Shown here in pieces: positions 6,891 to 8,973 of a stretch of 8,973 nucleotides of DNA. Every line of letters starts with the position of its first letter. Within the stretch, counting starts at the first letter, position 1. Under the pieces are notes generated by a model. The model saw only the letters and a program-made list of their open reading frames with translations, did no database searches and had not been told where the DNA came from. Both the position numbers and the translations under genes were made by a program. The DNA comes from Lachnospiraceae bacterium (GTDB lineage Bacteria > Bacillota_A > Clostridia > Lachnospirales > Lachnospiraceae), in contig JAFZQP010000020.1 in the NCBI GenBank assembly GCA_017620345.1, positions 1-8,973 of the forward strand, read 5' to 3'.

Positions 6891-6910
6891 AAAGCCACCC
6901 GAAGGTGGCT
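6888..6910 (-). terminator. minus-strand terminator with TTCG loop
   Basis: On the minus strand, AGCCACC-TTCG-GGTGGCT (6910 down to 6893) is a perfect 7-bp stem with a UUCG tetraloop, followed by a run of five T (6893-6889). On the plus strand the same hairpin follows the HEPN-like gene but lacks a T tract, so it mainly serves a minus-strand transcript. Confidence 0.75.
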
Positions 6911-6965
6911 GTATATAATCCGGTCGGAAGGAGCCGAACCGGTAAGGGCGGAAAGTTGCCGCCAC
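6889..6965 (-). ncRNA. candidate small noncoding RNA beside the HEPN-like gene
   Basis: On the minus strand an extended -10-like TG-G-TATCAT (6980 to 6972) would start transcription near 6965. The RNA of about 77 nt would fold into three successive hairpins. The first is GGCGG/CCGCC (6963-6959 with 6951-6947). The second is CCGGT-CGG with CCG-ACCGG (6942-6934 with 6927-6920) and loop CTCCTT. The third is the UUCG terminator. A CUCCUU loop is complementary to Shine-Dalgarno sequences, including the AAGGAG of the HEPN-like gene. No convincing open reading frame exists here. The -35 box is weak, and the strand choice is inferred from the terminator. Confidence 0.45.
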
Positions 6966-7012
6966 GAGTTAATGATACCACAGCATCTATTCTCATGAAT
7001 AGGTGCTTTTTT
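6893..7012. other. structured noncoding block of four hairpins
   Basis: Between the HEPN-like gene and the pilin-like operon, almost every base is in or next to an inverted repeat: 6893-6910, 6920-6942, 6947-6963 and 6983-7006. The outermost hairpins carry T runs pointing outward in opposite directions, so the block could be transcribed from either strand. I do not recognise it as a named RNA family, riboswitch or ribozyme. Confidence 0.6.
6983..7012 (+). terminator. plus-strand rho-independent terminator before the pilin-like operon
   Basis: A 10-bp stem with one G-T pair (6983-6992 with 6997-7006), loop TCAT, is followed by six T (7007-7012). It ends transcription from the HEPN-like gene or from the hairpin block. 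Copy 5 of the promoter-like element begins 2 nt later. Confidence 0.9.
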
Positions 7013-7013
7013 G

Positions 7014-7044
7014 TGTCTTAAAATCACAAGACTTCTTGTATTAG
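7014..7044 (+). promoter_or_regulatory. TGTCTTAAA/TGTATTA promoter-like element, copy 5
   Basis: TGTCTTAAA is at 7014-7022 and TGTATTAG at 7037-7044, with a 14-nt gap. It lies directly after a strong terminator and 35 nt before the pilin-like gene, so it is the obvious candidate promoter for the operon that includes the VirB4-like ATPase. Confidence 0.75.
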
Positions 7045-7079
7045 AACAGTAGAAACCCATAGAAAGGCGGTACAAAGCA

Positions 7080-7298
7080 ATGAGAAATGTAAATAACAAA
7101 GGTCTTTCATATGTTGAGATTCTTACTGTGCTCGGCATCACTTCCGTTATAACGGCGTCAATTATCGGCGCGGCTATGAATGCGAAAGAGAAGGCAATAG
7201 ACATGACGGAAGAATACGTTGGAACATATGAGGCCGTTGAAGAGATGACAATGATGGATGCGGATTTTAAGAAAGAAGGTGAGATATATGAACACTAA
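7080..7298 (+). CDS. short prepilin-like (type IV pilin N-terminus) protein
   Basis: This 72-aa protein has a class III (prepilin) signal: NNKG8 followed by LSYVE, with cleavage expected after Gly8 and Glu at position 5 of the mature chain. A hydrophobic helix of about 18 residues (ILTVLGITSVITASIIGA) then forms the pilin core helix. The mature chain would be only 64 residues: the N-terminal helix plus a charged tail (AKEKAIDMTEEYVGTYEAVEEM), without the globular head of ordinary type IV pilins. The family role is as a subunit of a fibre or pseudopilus processed by a prepilin peptidase; no such peptidase is in this window. AAAGGCGG lies a few bases before ATG 7080. The gene overlaps the next one by 11 nt and leads the VirB4-like operon, so a role in the conjugation apparatus is inferred. 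Confidence 0.75.
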   Translation: MRNVNNKGLSYVEILTVLGITSVITASIIGAAMNAKEKAIDMTEEYVGTYEAVEEMTMMDADFKKEGEIYEH

Positions 7299-7572
7299 GT
7301 TATTGATCATATTGGCGGTTGAAATAGTTGTCATTGTCTTGATCGCATGTGTGATCGTGTATCTTTGCACAAAGAGCGACGACGATGAGGGCGAAGCGGA
7401 TGAGCATAAAGGGCCACAAAGCGTGCAAAACGCGGCACTTACCCTCGAGAAGATGCCTAAGATACCGGCAAATCAGGAGCCTGCGCTCGCCAAGGAACAA
7501 GCGAAGACGGAAGATAGCTGGGATTATGACGTAGATGAGAAGGCAGATTTCGATCATAACGAGGAGGGCTGA
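7288..7572 (+). CDS. small single-pass membrane protein in the conjugation operon
   Basis: I do not recognise a named family. The 94-aa protein has a membrane segment at about residues 5-26 (LLIILAVEIVVIVLIACVIV) and an acidic, Pro/Ala-containing tail (KSDDDEGEADEH ... DSWDYDVDEKADFDHNEEG) with no obvious fold. ATG 7288 is chosen because AGAAGGTG (7274-7281) lies 6 nt upstream; an in-frame ATG at 7258 has no good site and would add residues before the membrane helix. The start overlaps the end of the pilin-like gene by 11 nt, and the stop codon is 1 nt before the ATG of the VirB4-like gene. This indicates translational coupling and a role in the same membrane complex, perhaps as a small transfer-channel component. 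Confidence 0.75.
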   Translation: MNTKLLIILAVEIVVIVLIACVIVYLCTKSDDDEGEADEHKGPQSVQNAALTLEKMPKIPANQEPALAKEQAKTEDSWDYDVDEKADFDHNEEG

Positions 7573-7573
7573 T

Positions 7574-8973
7574 ATGGGCAGGAACAAGACAGTGGATAAA
7601 AGAGATGTAAATAACGGATCGTTCCTTACAAGGCTGCTTAGTGCATTCAGGAAGCCCAAGAAGATGAAGGATGTAAAGGAGACGGTCCAAGACAGCATCC
7701 CTATCATGACGATCCACGAAAACGAAAACATAATAGAGTCTTATCCTGGTTGTTACGTGAAAAACTATCACCTGGACGAGATTAACTATCGAACGTGTTC
7801 TGATAAGGAGCAGGACATTATACTTACGACACTCAGATCCTTCTATAACTGCCTCGGAATAAGGATGGAATGCACGCTCCACAGTATCAATCGCCCTATG
7901 AATGTCGGACAGTTCATGGAGGACTCCTTCATCAAATACACCGGTACGAAGTGGGACAAGCTGATACGCCAGCTCAATGAAATCCTGTTAAAGAGAGGCT
8001 TTGAAGGCAAAAACGGCATTTCAAAGGACTGGTATCTTACCATTGCGATACATGCGGACGATCTTAAAAAGGCCGTAGCCGTGTTCAAAGCGCTTGATGT
8101 CAGCATTGATAAGCAGTTTAAAGCGATGGGATCATCCGCAACTCCTGTGCGGATAGAGGAGCGCCTTGAGATACTTCATGATATTTATAACCTTGATAAC
8201 AGAGGCGAATTTCTGACAAAGACCAAGGTCTATAACCAGGAAACAGGCAACACCGAAGAAGTCGTATCGTTTGATTTTAACAACATCAGATCGATGGGCA
8301 TCACGGTAAACGATGTCATAGGGCCTTCTTCTATACAGTATTTCCCCAACTATATACGTATCGGTAATCAGTATGCCCGTGCGATAAAGGTCATGGAGTA
8401 TCCGGCGTTTTTATCGGACGACTTTTACACGGATGTAACGAACATGAACTTTCACATGATCTCCGCATTCTATGTAAAGCCGCTCAGTATGAATGAGACG
8501 GATGCCCTGATCAATTCCCAGCTTGCCTATGTACGTGAGGAGAAGAACAACATCCAGGTCCGCAACAGACGTAATGCTGTAAGCGAGGATATGATCCCTC
8601 CCGAGACGATCGAAAAGGAGAATGAGATATTAAAGCTTCGGGACGAGATACGTGAGAATGACGAGCATCTATTTGAGACAACGCTTACATTTGTTGTATT
8701 TGCACCTACTATGGAACTTCTGGATGAGTATACGGACAGCATCATATCGGAGTGCAAGAAGGTCTCGGTAACGGCTGATGTTCTTTATGATCAGCAGGAA
8801 GAGGGCTTTGTATCAACACTTCCTCTTGCCGTAAATCTTCTGAAGGTAAAAAGGACACTCAAATCATCGACCGTTGCCGTGGTACAGCCGTTCTCCAACC
8901 TTGAGATATATGAAAAAGACGGCATTAACTACAGCCTGAACGCCATAAGCAAGAACCTGATACTGTATAACCG
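7574..8973 (+). CDS. virB4: VirB4/TraE-like conjugative transfer ATPase, N-terminal part
   Basis: The first 466 codons are visible and the gene continues past the right edge. VirB4-type proteins are the ATPases that power type IV secretion channels on the cytoplasmic face of the membrane; in Gram-positive conjugative elements the Tn916 Orf16/TcpF-type members have this layout. Family signatures seen: ITVNDVIGPSSIQYF near residues 243-256, followed by YIRIGNQYARAIKVMEYPAFLSD; a helical middle with KNNIQVRNRRN and ETIEKENEILKLRDEI; then LFETTLTFVVFAPT, and YDQQEEGFVSTLPLA at about 405-419, with SSTVAVVQPFSNLEIY near the end. Walker A and B motifs should lie downstream and cannot be checked. GAGGAGGG (7561-7568) precedes ATG 7574 by 5 nt. 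It follows the small membrane protein gene without a gap. Confidence 0.9.
   Translation, partial: MGRNKTVDKRDVNNGSFLTRLLSAFRKPKKMKDVKETVQDSIPIMTIHENENIIESYPGCYVKNYHLDEINYRTCSDKEQDIILTTLRSFYNCLGIRMECTLHSINRPMNVGQFMEDSFIKYTGTKWDKLIRQLNEILLKRGFEGKNGISKDWYLTIAIHADDLKKAVAVFKALDVSIDKQFKAMGSSATPVRIEERLEILHDIYNLDNRGEFLTKTKVYNQETGNTEEVVSFDFNNIRSMGITVNDVIGPSSIQYFPNYIRIGNQYARAIKVMEYPAFLSDDFYTDVTNMNFHMISAFYVKPLSMNETDALINSQLAYVREEKNNIQVRNRRNAVSEDMIPPETIEKENEILKLRDEIRENDEHLFETTLTFVVFAPTMELLDEYTDSIISECKKVSVTADVLYDQQEEGFVSTLPLAVNLLKVKRTLKSSTVAVVQPFSNLEIYEKDGINYSLNAISKNLILYN

Noticed and set aside
6914..6919. TATAAT in the hairpin block as a plus-strand promoter
   Set aside because: No -35-like hexamer lies at normal spacing because a hairpin occupies that position, and there is no TG extension.
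6591..6965. 124-codon minus-strand open frame opposite the HEPN-like gene
   Set aside because: It is antisense to a gene with a promoter, ribosome binding site and motif, and it crosses the minus-strand terminator at 6888-6910.
6887..7204. Minus-strand open frame across the hairpin block
   Set aside because: It passes through two terminator hairpins and the promoter-like element and overlaps the pilin-like gene; the base pairing explains the region better than coding does.

Overview
The window looks like part of the transfer and surface module of an integrative and conjugative element, or a related large plasmid, from a Gram-positive anaerobe of the Lachnospiraceae/Clostridia type. Supporting signs are moderate GC with strong AGGAGG-type ribosome binding sites, a DUF5688-family protein, Sec-exported surface proteins with InlB-type repeats, a type IA topoisomerase tail, and the N-terminal half of a VirB4/TraE-like conjugation ATPase. 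Every protein-coding gene is on the + strand. The organism assignment is inference; no rRNA, tRNA or other taxonomic marker is present.

Layout. (1) 2-424: C-terminal end of a DNA topoisomerase III-like protein, closed by a long hairpin terminator. (2) 548-982: a 144-aa protein I do not recognise. (3) 1125-2105: a DUF5688 protein, followed by a 58-aa small protein (2137-2313). (4) 2395-3639: a membrane-anchored extracytoplasmic protein and a secreted beta-rich surface protein, closed by a strong terminator. (5) 3760-6336: an 858-aa surface protein with InlB B-type repeats and a C-terminal membrane anchor, closed by a hairpin. (6) 6453-6890: a single gene with its own extended -10 promoter, encoding a helical protein with an R-N-x3-H motif like HEPN ribonucleases. 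(7) 6889-7012: a 120-bp noncoding block of four hairpins with a rho-independent terminator facing outward at each end. (8) 7080-8973: an overlapping operon of a 72-aa prepilin-like protein, a 94-aa single-pass membrane protein and the VirB4-like ATPase, which runs off the window.

The most striking unannotated signal is a promoter-like element, TGTCTTAAA - 14 nt - TGTATTA. It occurs five times (451, 988, 2317, 3684, 7014), always on the + strand, always intergenic and always upstream of the first gene of a unit. Spacing is constant in four copies and one base longer in the fifth. It does not match the usual -35 hexamer, so it may be the shared promoter of this module, read by an element-encoded sigma factor or activator. 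The HEPN-like gene is the only transcription unit starting inside the window that lacks this element. That gene, together with the hairpin block beside it, looks like an independently expressed cargo unit.

How the genes may work together (inference): the topoisomerase, VirB4-like ATPase and pilin-like proteins would belong to DNA processing and transfer. The exported proteins would mediate contact with other cells or decorate the donor surface. The HEPN/RNA cassette would be a stability or defence cargo.
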